Positions 7,775 to 17,846 of a stretch of 64,000 bases of DNA are shown here, piece by piece (positions within the stretch are counted from its first letter, which is position 1; each line of letters opens with the position of its first letter). The notes under the pieces were generated by a model. The model had not been told where the DNA came from and searched no databases. It saw only the letters and a list, made by a program, of their open reading frames with translations. A program made the translations under genes and the position numbers. Source of the DNA: Chromatiales bacterium (GTDB taxonomy: Bacteria > Pseudomonadota > Gammaproteobacteria > Poriferisulfidales > Oxydemutatoraceae); assembly GCA_014323925.1 (NCBI GenBank), contig JACONC010000007.1:1-64000 (forward strand), given 5' to 3'.

Positions 7775-9277
7775 ATGGAAAATAAAGAGATTTTACGAGT
7801 AGTAGAAGCTGTACAAAACGAAAAAAATGTAGCTGCCGAAGATGTATTCAAGGCTTTAGAAGCCGCTTTAGCAGTTGCCGCTCGTAAGAAATACGATAGC
7901 CATTTAGATATTTGCGTAGAGATAGATCGCCAAACCGGATCATATAACACCTACCGGCGATGGCAGGTTGTTGACGATGATGATGTCGAGTTTTCATCTT
8001 CGGATTATCAAATACTGCTGAGTTCGGCGCGTAAGGAAGACGAGTCGTTGAACCCCGGCGATTATTTGGAAAGACAGGTTGATAATGTTCCTTTTGGACG
8101 TATTTCCGCATACACTGCTAGACAAGTTATCGTACAAAAGTTACGCGAAGCTGAGCGTACGCGCACGGTATCTTTGTATAAAGATAAAGTGGGAACTTTA
8201 ATTATGGGTAATGCTAAGAACGAAGATCATAGCGGGCTCTATATAGACTTGGGAAATAACGGTGAAGGTTTTATACCTCGTAACGAGTTAATTCCGCGCG
8301 ATACGATTCGCCCCGGCAACCGAGTGCGTGCTTACTTAAAGGAAGTACGCGAAGACATGCACGGTCCGCAGTTGATTATGTCGCGTACCGTCCCTGATTT
8401 TTTAATCAAGCTATTTGAGTTGGAGGTTCCGGAAGTAGCACAGGGACTAATAGAAATTAAAGGCGCATCGCGAGACCCAGGGCTGCGCGCGAAGATTGCG
8501 GTATATTCTAAAGACTCACGCTTGGACCCAGTGGGAGCCTGTGTAGGCATGCGTGGTGCTCGGGTGCAAACGGTATCCAACGAATTAGCCGGAGAGCGCA
8601 TAGACATTATTCCTTGGGATGAAGATTTCGGTAAATATGTGGTCAATGTGATGGCGCCCGCTACGATCAATTCTATCGTAATAGAAGAAGACCTCAAGCA
8701 AGTAGATATCGTAGTCGAAGAGGAGAAACTTTCTCAAGTAATAGGTCGCGGTGGACAAAATGTACGTTTAGCGAGCCAACTTTTGAATTGGAAGCTCAAT
8801 GTTATTTCAACAAAAGTTGCTGAAGATAAAAAAGAAAGTGAAATGCAAGATGTCATTAAACTATTTAATGAAAAATTGGATGTTGATAAAGAGGTTGCCG
8901 AAATTCTAGTTGATGAAGGCTTAGACAGTATGGAGGATATCGCATATGCCGAAACTGAAAAGTTGCTTGCAATTAAGGAGTTTGACCAGCAGCTGGTAGA
9001 CGACTTAAAAAGTCGTGCGAGCGATGCTTTGTTTGCGATGGCAATATCCGACGAAGATGGCGACGATGATAGCGCGAGCAACGAATTAATCGATTTAGAA
9101 AATGTCGATGAAGCATTGTTTTTAATACTACGACAAAATGGCATTAATAATCGTGAACAATTAGCTGAGCAGGCGGTAGACGACCTAATAAAAATAGAAG
9201 GTATAGATAAAGATAAAGCGGCTGATTTAATTATGGAGGCTAGAATTCCCTGGTTTCAAAATGTTGAAAACGAATAA
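7775..9277 (+). CDS. nusA: Transcription termination/antitermination factor NusA
   Basis: Binds RNA polymerase and nascent RNA; acts in pausing, intrinsic termination, Rho-dependent termination and antitermination. I place the start at the ATG at 7775 (500 residues), where MENKEILRVVEAV matches the usual N-terminus. Order: RNAP-binding N-terminal domain (about 1-125), S1 domain (around 135-200, with GLYIDLGNNGEGFIP), KH1 and KH2 (about 230-345, KH2 with VIGRGGQNVRLAS), and two acidic helix-hairpin-helix repeats at the C-terminus (about 365-420 and 440-495), as in gammaproteobacteria. Three bases separate it from infB. Confidence 0.96.
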   Translation: MENKEILRVVEAVQNEKNVAAEDVFKALEAALAVAARKKYDSHLDICVEIDRQTGSYNTYRRWQVVDDDDVEFSSSDYQILLSSARKEDESLNPGDYLERQVDNVPFGRISAYTARQVIVQKLREAERTRTVSLYKDKVGTLIMGNAKNEDHSGLYIDLGNNGEGFIPRNELIPRDTIRPGNRVRAYLKEVREDMHGPQLIMSRTVPDFLIKLFELEVPEVAQGLIEIKGASRDPGLRAKIAVYSKDSRLDPVGACVGMRGARVQTVSNELAGERIDIIPWDEDFGKYVVNVMAPATINSIVIEEDLKQVDIVVEEEKLSQVIGRGGQNVRLASQLLNWKLNVISTKVAEDKKESEMQDVIKLFNEKLDVDKEVAEILVDEGLDSMEDIAYAETEKLLAIKEFDQQLVDDLKSRASDALFAMAISDEDGDDDSASNELIDLENVDEALFLILRQNGINNREQLAEQAVDDLIKIEGIDKDKAADLIMEARIPWFQNVENE

Positions 9278-9280
9278 AAG

Positions 9281-11716
9281 ATGAGCGAAGCAGTAACAGT
9301 TAAAAAATTTTCGGAGGTCGCGAAGAAATCACCGGCCGAAATACTTAGTATCCTCAAAGAGGTGGGGATTACCGGCAAGAAGGCAAGTGATACTATTTCG
9401 CACGAGGAAAAGATGCAGGTCGTTGAATATATTCGCAAAGGCAAAAAGGTGTCTCGCGTCCAGCGTAGCACTACGCAAGTACATACCGTGCAAGGTCGCA
9501 AGGCTAATACGATCACGGTAGAAACTCGTAAACAGACTAAGCCACCAAAGCCTAAGAAAATTACTCGCACTAAAGCGTCCAAACCAGTAGCCGTTGATAA
9601 TACCCCGGAGACTAAGACAGTCAGAAAAAAAGCAGTCCAACTGACGATACCTGACACCGCAGACCGCGATGAAAGCAAAAAGGTCGTCAAACTTAAAGCT
9701 AAATCGACCCCAGAAACTAAGGCGAAGTCTGCTGCTACTGTTGAAACCCCACCACCTGAAGTGAAATCGGATAACAAGGTCGAGCCAAGCGATAACCAGG
9801 AACAAAAACAGGAACAAAAACAGGAACAAAAAGCAAAGCGCAAACAGTTAAGCATTGCCACTGATAAAAGTGGTAAACGAATAACTAAAAGGCAAAACCT
9901 ACAGTCGCTTAAAGTCGTGCCATCTCAAAAGCATGGTTTTGAAAAACCGACTCAGCAGGTAAAGCGGGAATTAGTAATCCCTGAGCATATATCGGTAACC
10001 GATTTGGCGCAAGGTTTGGCTATTAAAAGTGCTGAACTTATCAAAAAGATGATGGGTATGGGTATTATGACAACTATCAATCAGTCCTTGGATCAAGATA
10101 CTGCGGTGCTGATAGTAGAAGAATTAGGACATCGGGCAGTTGCCGAGAGACAAAGCGATGCCGAAGCGAAGTTGGTTGATAGCGTGGACGATGAAAATCT
10201 AGAGAAAGTTGCTCGCCCACCAGTGGTGGTGGTAATGGGACATGTAGATCACGGTAAAACATCGCTATTGGACTATATACGTGATACTAAAGTGCACAGT
10301 AGCGAAGCCGGTGGTATCACTCAGCATTTGGCCGCTTATCATGCACAGACTGATAAAGGTGTGATTACTTTCTTGGACACACCTGGCCATGCTGCCTTCT
10401 CTGCAATGCGCGCCCGTGGCACTGAGGTGACTGATATTGCAGTTTTGGTCGTGGCAGCCGATGACGGTGTGATGCCGCAAACCATAGAGGCTATCAAGCA
10501 TGCGCGGGCAGCTAAAATTCCAGTCATTATCGCACTGACTAAAATAGATAAGGAAGGCACGGATAAGGAGAAAATAAAATCAGAACTTGCCAAACACGAC
10601 ATCGTTTCGGAATCGTGGGGGGGAGATAGTATATTCGTCGAGGTTTCGTCTAAAACTGGGCAAGGTATAGACGAACTATTGGATGCAATTTTATTACAAG
10701 CCGAAATTATGGAACTCAAAGCACCGCTATCAGGTTTTGCGCGAGGTACGGTGATCGAGGCAACCTTGGATAAGGGACGCGGTGTCATTGCAACGATATT
10801 AGTACAACAGGGTGTTTTGAATAAGGGTGATATTTTATTGGCCGGTACCGAATTCGGTCGCGTGCGGGCGTTGTTGGATGAAAACGGTCGCTTGTTGGGT
10901 AAAGCAAGCCCTTCAATACCGGCTGGGATGCTAGGGCTTTCTGGTGCGCCGTCGGCAGGCGACGAGTTCATAGTCGTCGAGAGCGAACGCAGAGCAAAGG
11001 AAATTGCCGATCTACGCCGTCAAAAACAACGCGATAAACAACAACTAGCACGCACTTCGATAGTGCATATGGAAAACTTTATGCAAGATGCTGGCAAAAC
11101 CGTTCAGTCTATTAATATCCTACTCAAAGCGGATACTCGAGGTACTGCCGAAGCCATACAAGACAGCTTATCTAAAATTCCTACAGACGAAGTGAAGGTT
11201 GATATATTATTTACTGGTGTCGGCGGTATTAATGTTTCTGATATCAACTTGGCGGCAGCATCTAAAGCACTGGTTTTAGGCTTCAATGTCCGTGCCGATG
11301 CGCAGGCGCGCAGAGAAGCCGAAAAGCAATATGTTACGATACAGTACTGTAGCGTTATCTACGAGTTACTGGAGAGTATCACTGAGATGGTCGGAGGTAT
11401 GTTAGAACCTTCTATTAAAGAAGAGATAATCGGTATTGCGCAAGTAAAAGATACTTTTAGATCATCAGCCCTCGGCGTAGTTGCCGGTTGTCAAGTGATA
11501 GAGGGTACGGTACGGCGAGGTAATCCGATTCGTGTAGTGCGAGACAATGTAGTAGTTTTTGAGGGGCAGCTTGAGTCTTTGCGCCGCTTTAAGGATGATG
11601 TGAACGAAGCTAAAGAAGGTTTAGAGTGTGGGATTGCGATTAAAGACTATAACGATGTGAAATTGGGAGATCAAATAGAAGTTTTTCAGCGCACTGAAGT
11701 GCGCAGGACATTATAA
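9281..11716 (+). CDS. infB: Translation initiation factor IF-2
   Basis: GTPase that brings fMet-tRNA to the 30S subunit and promotes subunit joining. The 811-residue product has an N-terminal IF2-associated domain (about 1-55), a long Lys/Gln/Thr/Pro-rich linker (about 60-220) with a three-copy repeat, an IF2_N domain (about 230-285), the G domain (GHVDHGKT near 320, DTPGHAAF, TKID) and C-terminal beta-barrel domains. It begins 4 bases after nusA and its TAA overlaps the rbfA ATG (TAATG). Confidence 0.97.
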   Translation: MSEAVTVKKFSEVAKKSPAEILSILKEVGITGKKASDTISHEEKMQVVEYIRKGKKVSRVQRSTTQVHTVQGRKANTITVETRKQTKPPKPKKITRTKASKPVAVDNTPETKTVRKKAVQLTIPDTADRDESKKVVKLKAKSTPETKAKSAATVETPPPEVKSDNKVEPSDNQEQKQEQKQEQKAKRKQLSIATDKSGKRITKRQNLQSLKVVPSQKHGFEKPTQQVKRELVIPEHISVTDLAQGLAIKSAELIKKMMGMGIMTTINQSLDQDTAVLIVEELGHRAVAERQSDAEAKLVDSVDDENLEKVARPPVVVVMGHVDHGKTSLLDYIRDTKVHSSEAGGITQHLAAYHAQTDKGVITFLDTPGHAAFSAMRARGTEVTDIAVLVVAADDGVMPQTIEAIKHARAAKIPVIIALTKIDKEGTDKEKIKSELAKHDIVSESWGGDSIFVEVSSKTGQGIDELLDAILLQAEIMELKAPLSGFARGTVIEATLDKGRGVIATILVQQGVLNKGDILLAGTEFGRVRALLDENGRLLGKASPSIPAGMLGLSGAPSAGDEFIVVESERRAKEIADLRRQKQRDKQQLARTSIVHMENFMQDAGKTVQSINILLKADTRGTAEAIQDSLSKIPTDEVKVDILFTGVGGINVSDINLAAASKALVLGFNVRADAQARREAEKQYVTIQYCSVIYELLESITEMVGGMLEPSIKEEIIGIAQVKDTFRSSALGVVAGCQVIEGTVRRGNPIRVVRDNVVVFEGQLESLRRFKDDVNEAKEGLECGIAIKDYNDVKLGDQIEVFQRTEVRRTL
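9797..9832 (+). repeat. Three perfect 12-bp repeats in the infB linker
   Basis: CAGGAACAAAAA occurs three times in a row without mismatch, encoding the (Q)EQK repeats of the IF-2 linker. Copy change would keep the frame. Confidence 0.95.
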
Positions 11717-12060
11717 TGGCTACCGTATCATATCGCCCTCTACAGATGGCCGGTCTGCTCAAGAGAGAGATAACCATGTTGATGCGTAGCAAAATAAATG
11801 ACGCACGCCTAAATTGTCTTTCCGTAACCGATGTTGAGGTGAGTAAAAACTGTTCGCACGCAAGAGTTTATATTTTAATACCTTCGCACGAAGACGAGAA
11901 GCAAATGCTCAAAGTCGTCACCGCTGCCGGTGGCTTTATCAGGAGTCATTTGTCATCAAAGCTGGCACTGCGGTTTATTCCTAAGCTGAGTTTTAAGATA
12001 GATAATTCATACCAGCATGGTAATCGCATAGAACAGATACTAAAAGAAATCCACCGCTAG
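11716..12060 (+). CDS. rbfA: 30S ribosome-binding factor RbfA
   Basis: Small KH-fold protein that binds immature 30S subunits and helps process the 5' end of 16S rRNA. The 114-residue length is usual. Motifs: LLKREITMLM near the N-terminus, LSVTDVEVSKNCSHARVYI, and RFIPKLSFKIDNS near the C-terminus. The start overlaps the infB stop by one base. A gap of 147 bases without an evident gene follows before truB. Confidence 0.94.
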   Translation: MATVSYRPLQMAGLLKREITMLMRSKINDARLNCLSVTDVEVSKNCSHARVYILIPSHEDEKQMLKVVTAAGGFIRSHLSSKLALRFIPKLSFKIDNSYQHGNRIEQILKEIHR

Positions 12061-12207
12061 TCAAGTAGCGTCAGCAAACCGAGCATGCACGCATATGTTG
12101 CTGATAATCGTAAAGCACTTGCTGAGATGATAGTTTTATGGTCGAGCTAGACGCGCTAAAAATATCGTTGGTCTATAAACTCATGCGCGAAGTTCACACT
12201 CCATGCC

Positions 12208-13068
12208 ATGTCGGCAATAGATAATAGCTTACTACTGCTTTACAAACCAAGTGGGATAAGTTCCTTTTGGGCAGTTAAAAAAGTGAAGGATCGTCTGGGT
12301 GTCAAAAAGGCTGGCCATGCCGGCACTTTAGATCCTTGTGCAGAAGGGTTATTAATTATCGCCCTAGGCAAGGCCACTCGCACACTCAGTTATATAATCG
12401 GACAGGACAAACATTATGAGGTTTATGCCAACTTAGGCATACGCACTGCAACCGGTGATCGAGAAGGTGCGGTGGTAGAGCGCCAAGACTTTGTCATCCC
12501 ACAAGCGCAGACTCTAAATCGTATATTTAGCGATTTCAGTGGTCAGATAGAACAAACTCCACCTATGTATTCGGCACTCAAACATCACGGTCAACGCTTA
12601 TATAAATTGGCACGCGCCAATGTTTCGGTGCCGCGAAAAAAACGCACTGTTTATATTCAATCTTTAACACTCAAGCAAATTGACGCCGACGGTTTTAGCT
12701 TCGCCGTGCAGTGTTCAAAGGGCACTTATATACGCACTTTGGTTGAAGATATAGCAAAAGCACTTGGCACGGTTGCCTACACCGGCAAATTAAAACGTAC
12801 TGCTATCGGCACTTTTAACATAAAATCTGCAATCTCGCTCGATGATTTGCCACCTAATCCGCCGGCAAAATCGCAATATTTGATAAAATCAGATAGGATT
12901 TATGCGAACTACGATGCTTATGTAATGGATGCGTCGGCAGAGAGATGTTTTAGGCACGGCTTATACACGCAGGGGTTGCCGTCAGGTGGTTGTTTTAGGT
13001 TATACAATGAGAGCGGCGATTTTTTAGGTGTTGGCGGAGACAGCAAAGTGCAAGTTCGATTTATTTAG
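12208..13068 (+). CDS. truB: tRNA pseudouridine(55) synthase TruB
   Basis: Makes pseudouridine 55 in the T-loop of tRNAs. The 286-residue product shows LLYKPSGISSF, the catalytic block GHAGTLDPCAEGLL with its Asp, and CSKGTYIRTLVEDI. It is the last cluster gene here: rpsO and pnp, which usually follow, are not present. No strong ribosome site precedes the chosen ATG; the matched N-terminus is the reason for the choice. Confidence 0.95.
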   Translation: MSAIDNSLLLLYKPSGISSFWAVKKVKDRLGVKKAGHAGTLDPCAEGLLIIALGKATRTLSYIIGQDKHYEVYANLGIRTATGDREGAVVERQDFVIPQAQTLNRIFSDFSGQIEQTPPMYSALKHHGQRLYKLARANVSVPRKKRTVYIQSLTLKQIDADGFSFAVQCSKGTYIRTLVEDIAKALGTVAYTGKLKRTAIGTFNIKSAISLDDLPPNPPAKSQYLIKSDRIYANYDAYVMDASAERCFRHGLYTQGLPSGGCFRLYNESGDFLGVGGDSKVQVRFI

Positions 13069-13092
13069 CTGAATTGAGGATATATAGTAGCG

Positions 13093-14103
13093 ATGATATT
13101 AAAAGATCAATTGAATAGGCCACTGCGAGATCTTAGAATCTCAGTTACCGACCGCTGTAATTTTCGCTGTACTTATTGTATGCCTAAGGAAGTATACGGA
13201 ACACACTATAAGTTTATGCGGCGTGATGAATTATTGTCCTTTGAACAATTGATTCGCGTTGTGCGCCTATTTGCTGAACTTGGCGTCGTGAAAGTGCGCA
13301 TCACCGGTGGCGAGCCGTTGGCAAGGCAGCGTATAGAAGTGTTAATCAAAATGATCGCACAAATAAAAGGGATTGAAGACATCAGCCTAACCACCAACGC
13401 ATCGTTATTGACTGCCGATAAAGCGCGTCTGCTAAAGACTGCCGGCTTAAATCGGCTCACGGTGAGCTTGGATGCCTTGGACAATGATGCTTTTACTGGG
13501 ATGAACAATGTCGCTTTTCCGGTTGATAGAATTCTAGAGAATATTGACCACGCCAGAGCTGCCGGCTTCAAACCTATCAAGATCAATATGGTTGTTATCA
13601 AAGGTAGTAACGATGACCAAGTTTTAGCTATGGTGCGCCATTTTAGAGGACACGACTACATTCTCCGCTTGATAGAATACATGGATGTAGGCAACAGCAA
13701 CCGTTGGAAACTCGAACAAGTTGTGCCAGCGCAATCCTTGATTAAGCTAATCAATGAGCAATTTCCCATTGCGGCAGTTGATGCGAACTATCGCGGAGAG
13801 GTTGCTAAGCGCTGGCGATATAAAGATGGGCAAGGAGAGATAGGTTTTATAACATCAGTTTCACAGCCCTTTTGCAGAAGTTGTACGCGCCTGCGTTTAT
13901 CTGCTGAAGGGAAGCTATATACTTGTCTTTTTGCTACCCGCGGTCATGATTTGCGTCAACTGCTTAACGAGGGATATTCGGACGAGCAAATCAAGCACTA
14001 TATCATTGATTTATGGAGCCAACGCACAGTTCGCTACTCTGAACTGCGTAGCGCACAAACAACCGCGCTGCCCAAGATAGAGATGTCTTATATAGGCGGT
14101 TAA
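13093..14103 (+). CDS. moaA: GTP 3',8-cyclase MoaA
   Basis: Radical SAM enzyme for the first step of molybdenum cofactor synthesis. The N-terminal cluster motif is CNFRCTYC (CxxxCxxC, about 18-25) after LRISVTDR; TGGEPL follows; a second cluster uses CRSCTRLRLS and the cysteine in KLYTCLF. The C-terminus ends in GG, the conserved tail needed for activity. Length 336 is normal. GAGG precedes the ATG. No other moa genes are nearby; it occupies the place where rpsO-pnp usually follow truB. Confidence 0.95.
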   Translation: MILKDQLNRPLRDLRISVTDRCNFRCTYCMPKEVYGTHYKFMRRDELLSFEQLIRVVRLFAELGVVKVRITGGEPLARQRIEVLIKMIAQIKGIEDISLTTNASLLTADKARLLKTAGLNRLTVSLDALDNDAFTGMNNVAFPVDRILENIDHARAAGFKPIKINMVVIKGSNDDQVLAMVRHFRGHDYILRLIEYMDVGNSNRWKLEQVVPAQSLIKLINEQFPIAAVDANYRGEVAKRWRYKDGQGEIGFITSVSQPFCRSCTRLRLSAEGKLYTCLFATRGHDLRQLLNEGYSDEQIKHYIIDLWSQRTVRYSELRSAQTTALPKIEMSYIGG

Positions 14104-14136
14104 GGTTTTCCCCAGTTGCCTCTGGTAAGTATCATT

Positions 14137-14166
14137 TTGCTAACGATTATCCATATCATATATAAT
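14137..14166 (+). promoter_or_regulatory. Possible promoter just before mlaC
   Basis: TTGCTA (14137-14142), an 18-base spacer and consensus TATAAT (14161-14166). The annotated mlaC ATG is only 8 bases after the -10 box, so a transcript from it would be almost leaderless. Confidence 0.4.
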
Positions 14167-14174
14167 AAACCGCT

Positions 14175-14813
14175 ATGAATTATTATTGTGATTTTGATGC
14201 CTGCCGCAAGCAAGGTGTGGTGTTTTTCTTATTGCTGGTTTTGCTGATGCAACCAGTCGGTGCCCAGTCGTATGCCGATGCCAGAGATTTTTTGTCAGTT
14301 TTGATAGATGATGTAGTCTCTGAGATTAAAATCAACGATGCTGTTTATAGGGAGGATACTGAGAAATTATATGATCTGATAGATGAGCGTATTGTCAGCT
14401 CAGTGGATATGGAGCTATTCGGTAAATTGACACTGGGCGGACACTGGAATAGTGCATCTGAGACGCAGCGCTTGATGTTTACCAATGCCTTACGCCGTAC
14501 GATGGTGCGCAGTTATGGAAAATCTTTGTTGTTGCTTTCTAATGTAGAAAAAATTGATTACCCATTGCCTGATACTACCAAGCAGACGCGCTACCAAATA
14601 GTAAGGACGATGTTATTTTTTGTCGGTGGACAAGCACCTGTTTCAATTAACTATGCGATGCTATTTAAGGAAGATAGGTGGGTCGTTTTTGATTTGATCG
14701 TCGACGGGCTGAGTGTAGGTAAGCAGTTTAGACAGAACTTTGATATAGAAATAAAAGATAAGGGATTGGATGCATTGATAACGCGCCTCGCAGGGGATGC
14801 GGCCAGCCTTTAG
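14175..14813 (+). CDS. mlaC: Phospholipid-binding protein MlaC family (Ttg2D/Tgt2)
   Basis: Periplasmic lipid carrier of the Mla pathway that moves phospholipids between the outer membrane and the MlaFEDB complex. The 212-residue product has a hydrophobic signal segment (about 15-30, cleavage near VGAQ) and the Ttg2 fold: residues such as GGHWNSASETQR (F/L..lt..q...f) in the middle and a C-terminal WVVFDLIVDGLSVGKQFR block typical of the family. mlaF, mlaE, mlaD and mlaB are not adjacent, but murA follows by 21 bases as at the end of the standard mla-murA neighbourhood. No ribosome site is visible before the ATG. Confidence 0.85.
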   Translation: MNYYCDFDACRKQGVVFFLLLVLLMQPVGAQSYADARDFLSVLIDDVVSEIKINDAVYREDTEKLYDLIDERIVSSVDMELFGKLTLGGHWNSASETQRLMFTNALRRTMVRSYGKSLLLLSNVEKIDYPLPDTTKQTRYQIVRTMLFFVGGQAPVSINYAMLFKEDRWVVFDLIVDGLSVGKQFRQNFDIEIKDKGLDALITRLAGDAASL

Positions 14814-16094
<1,281 letters not shown>

Positions 16095-16105
16095 GCTGGA
16101 GAGTG

Positions 16106-16729
16106 ATGGAAGAATGTAGAATTGCACTTGCGAAAGGTCGCTTGCTCAAAGAGAGCATACCGTTGCTTGAACGCGCCGGTTTGGAGATGGTAGCGAATCC
16201 GAACGATGATCGCAGGTTAATATTGAACAGTAAAGATAAAAATATTGAGTTCGTAATACTACGTGCTGCTGATGTGGTTACTTATGTCGAATATGGTGCT
16301 GCTGATTTAGGCATTGTCGGCAAGGATATGTTAATGGAGGAAGACAGCAGAGGTATTTACGAACTGTACGATTTGGGTATAGGAAAATGTCGCCTATCAG
16401 TTGCCGGTTTGCCATCACCACAAAAGTTGAAATATCGTCCCCGCGTAGCCACTAAATATTGTCTATCGGCGAGAAGGTATTTTGCTCAGTGCAATAAGCA
16501 GGTTGGTATAATAAAGCTATACGGTTCGATGGAAATGGCACCGATTTTAGGATTGGCTGATTTAATCGTTGATTTGGTTGACAGCGGCAAAACTTTAGCT
16601 GCTAACGGTTTACAGGAGTTTGAGACCATCAAAGATATTAGTGCTCGCTTGATTGCGAATAGAACTGCAATGAAAATAAAGGATCGCACGGTTAAGAATT
16701 TGGTTGAACAAATAACTAATGTGTGCTGA
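16106..16729 (+). CDS. hisG: ATP phosphoribosyltransferase, short form
   Basis: First step of histidine synthesis. I use the ATG at 16106 (207 residues; a GTG directly before it is possible), with GGAG upstream. The start reads MEECRIALAKGRLL and the PRPP-binding region is ILGLADLIVDLVDSGKTL. The product is the short HisG_S form lacking the C-terminal regulatory domain; by family knowledge this form needs the HisZ subunit, which is not encoded in the window. It is part of the murA-hisG-hisD order, here with a DAHP synthase gene inserted. Confidence 0.94.
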   Translation: MEECRIALAKGRLLKESIPLLERAGLEMVANPNDDRRLILNSKDKNIEFVILRAADVVTYVEYGAADLGIVGKDMLMEEDSRGIYELYDLGIGKCRLSVAGLPSPQKLKYRPRVATKYCLSARRYFAQCNKQVGIIKLYGSMEMAPILGLADLIVDLVDSGKTLAANGLQEFETIKDISARLIANRTAMKIKDRTVKNLVEQITNVC

Positions 16730-16769
16730 CATCTACTATCTCAATGGTTAGCGTTATATAGTAAAGCTT

Positions 16770-17846
16770 ATGAAATACGAAACTGATGATTTAAGAATTA
16801 AAGTAATCAAAGATCTGGTAGCGCCGAGAGATTTGATAAGCCGTTTAGCGATCACTGACGCAGTGTCAGAATGTGTTTATCATTCTAGGAAGACGATCAA
16901 AGATATTTTACACAATAAAGATCATCGTTTACTGGTCATCGCCGGTCCTTGCTCGGTTCACGATACCAGAGCCGCACTTGAATATGCCGATCGCTTGCAA
17001 CCGTTGATAGCGCAATACCAAGACAGCCTGCATATCGTGATGCGTGTTTATTTTGAGAAACCACGTACCACCGTAGGTTGGAAGGGGTTGATTAACGATC
17101 CTGATTTAGACAACAGCTTCCATATCAATAAAGGTCTAGAGGTTGCCCGTCGCCTGCTACTCGATTTGAACGCTAGAGGTATATCGGCTGCTACCGAATA
17201 TCTGGATTTAATCAGCCCTCAATATATTTCGGATTTAATCGCCTGGGGCGCTATAGGTGCGCGTACTACGGAGAGCCAAACCCACCGCGAGTTGGCTTCT
17301 GGTTTGTCGTGTCCGGTCGGATTTAAGAACGGTACCAACGGCAATATACAAATAGCTGTAGATGCGATGCGCTCAGCATCGCAACCGCATCACTTTTTAT
17401 CAGTTACCAAAGGTGGGCATTCGGCTATTTTTTCAACGGCTGGCAATCAAGATTGTCATATTATTATGCGCGGTGGCGGCGGTAAATCGAACTACGACAG
17501 CGATAGCGTTGACTATGCATCACAGTTGCTTGTCGAAGGCAAGCAAGCGAGAAAGCTGATGATAGACTTCAGCCATGCCAACAGCAATAAAAAATATCGA
17601 GAACAGATAATCGTTGCTAACAATGTCGCTGAGCAACTACAGGCTGGTGAACGGCGTATTATGGGTGTGATGATTGAGAGCCACTTGGTGGAGGGGCGGC
17701 AAGATCTCAAATTTAATAAAGACGGTACATTGGATAGGCAGGGATTGGTTTATGGGCAAAGCATTACTGATGCGTGTATGGGTTGGGAGGATACTGCACA
17801 GGTGCTGGCAACGCTTGCCGCTGCGGTGCAAGCAGGAAGGACTTAA
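16770..17846 (+). CDS. aroG: 3-deoxy-7-phosphoheptulonate synthase, class I
   Basis: Condenses PEP and erythrose 4-phosphate at the entry of the shikimate pathway. The 358-residue product shows LVIAGPCSVHD, EKPRTTVGWKGL, GARTTESQTHRE, GFKNGTNG and DFSHANSNK, all type I AroG/F/H hallmarks. Which aromatic amino acid inhibits it cannot be told safely, so the symbol marks the family. Its TAA overlaps the hisD ATG (TAATG), linking aromatic and histidine genes in one transcript. Confidence 0.93.
   Translation: MKYETDDLRIKVIKDLVAPRDLISRLAITDAVSECVYHSRKTIKDILHNKDHRLLVIAGPCSVHDTRAALEYADRLQPLIAQYQDSLHIVMRVYFEKPRTTVGWKGLINDPDLDNSFHINKGLEVARRLLLDLNARGISAATEYLDLISPQYISDLIAWGAIGARTTESQTHRELASGLSCPVGFKNGTNGNIQIAVDAMRSASQPHHFLSVTKGGHSAIFSTAGNQDCHIIMRGGGGKSNYDSDSVDYASQLLVEGKQARKLMIDFSHANSNKKYREQIIVANNVAEQLQAGERRIMGVMIESHLVEGRQDLKFNKDGTLDRQGLVYGQSITDACMGWEDTAQVLATLAAAVQAGRT

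Noticed and set aside
9256-9861. 201-codon minus-strand frame opposite infB
   Set aside because: Low-complexity Cys/Phe/Ser translation from the antisense of the Lys-rich IF-2 linker.
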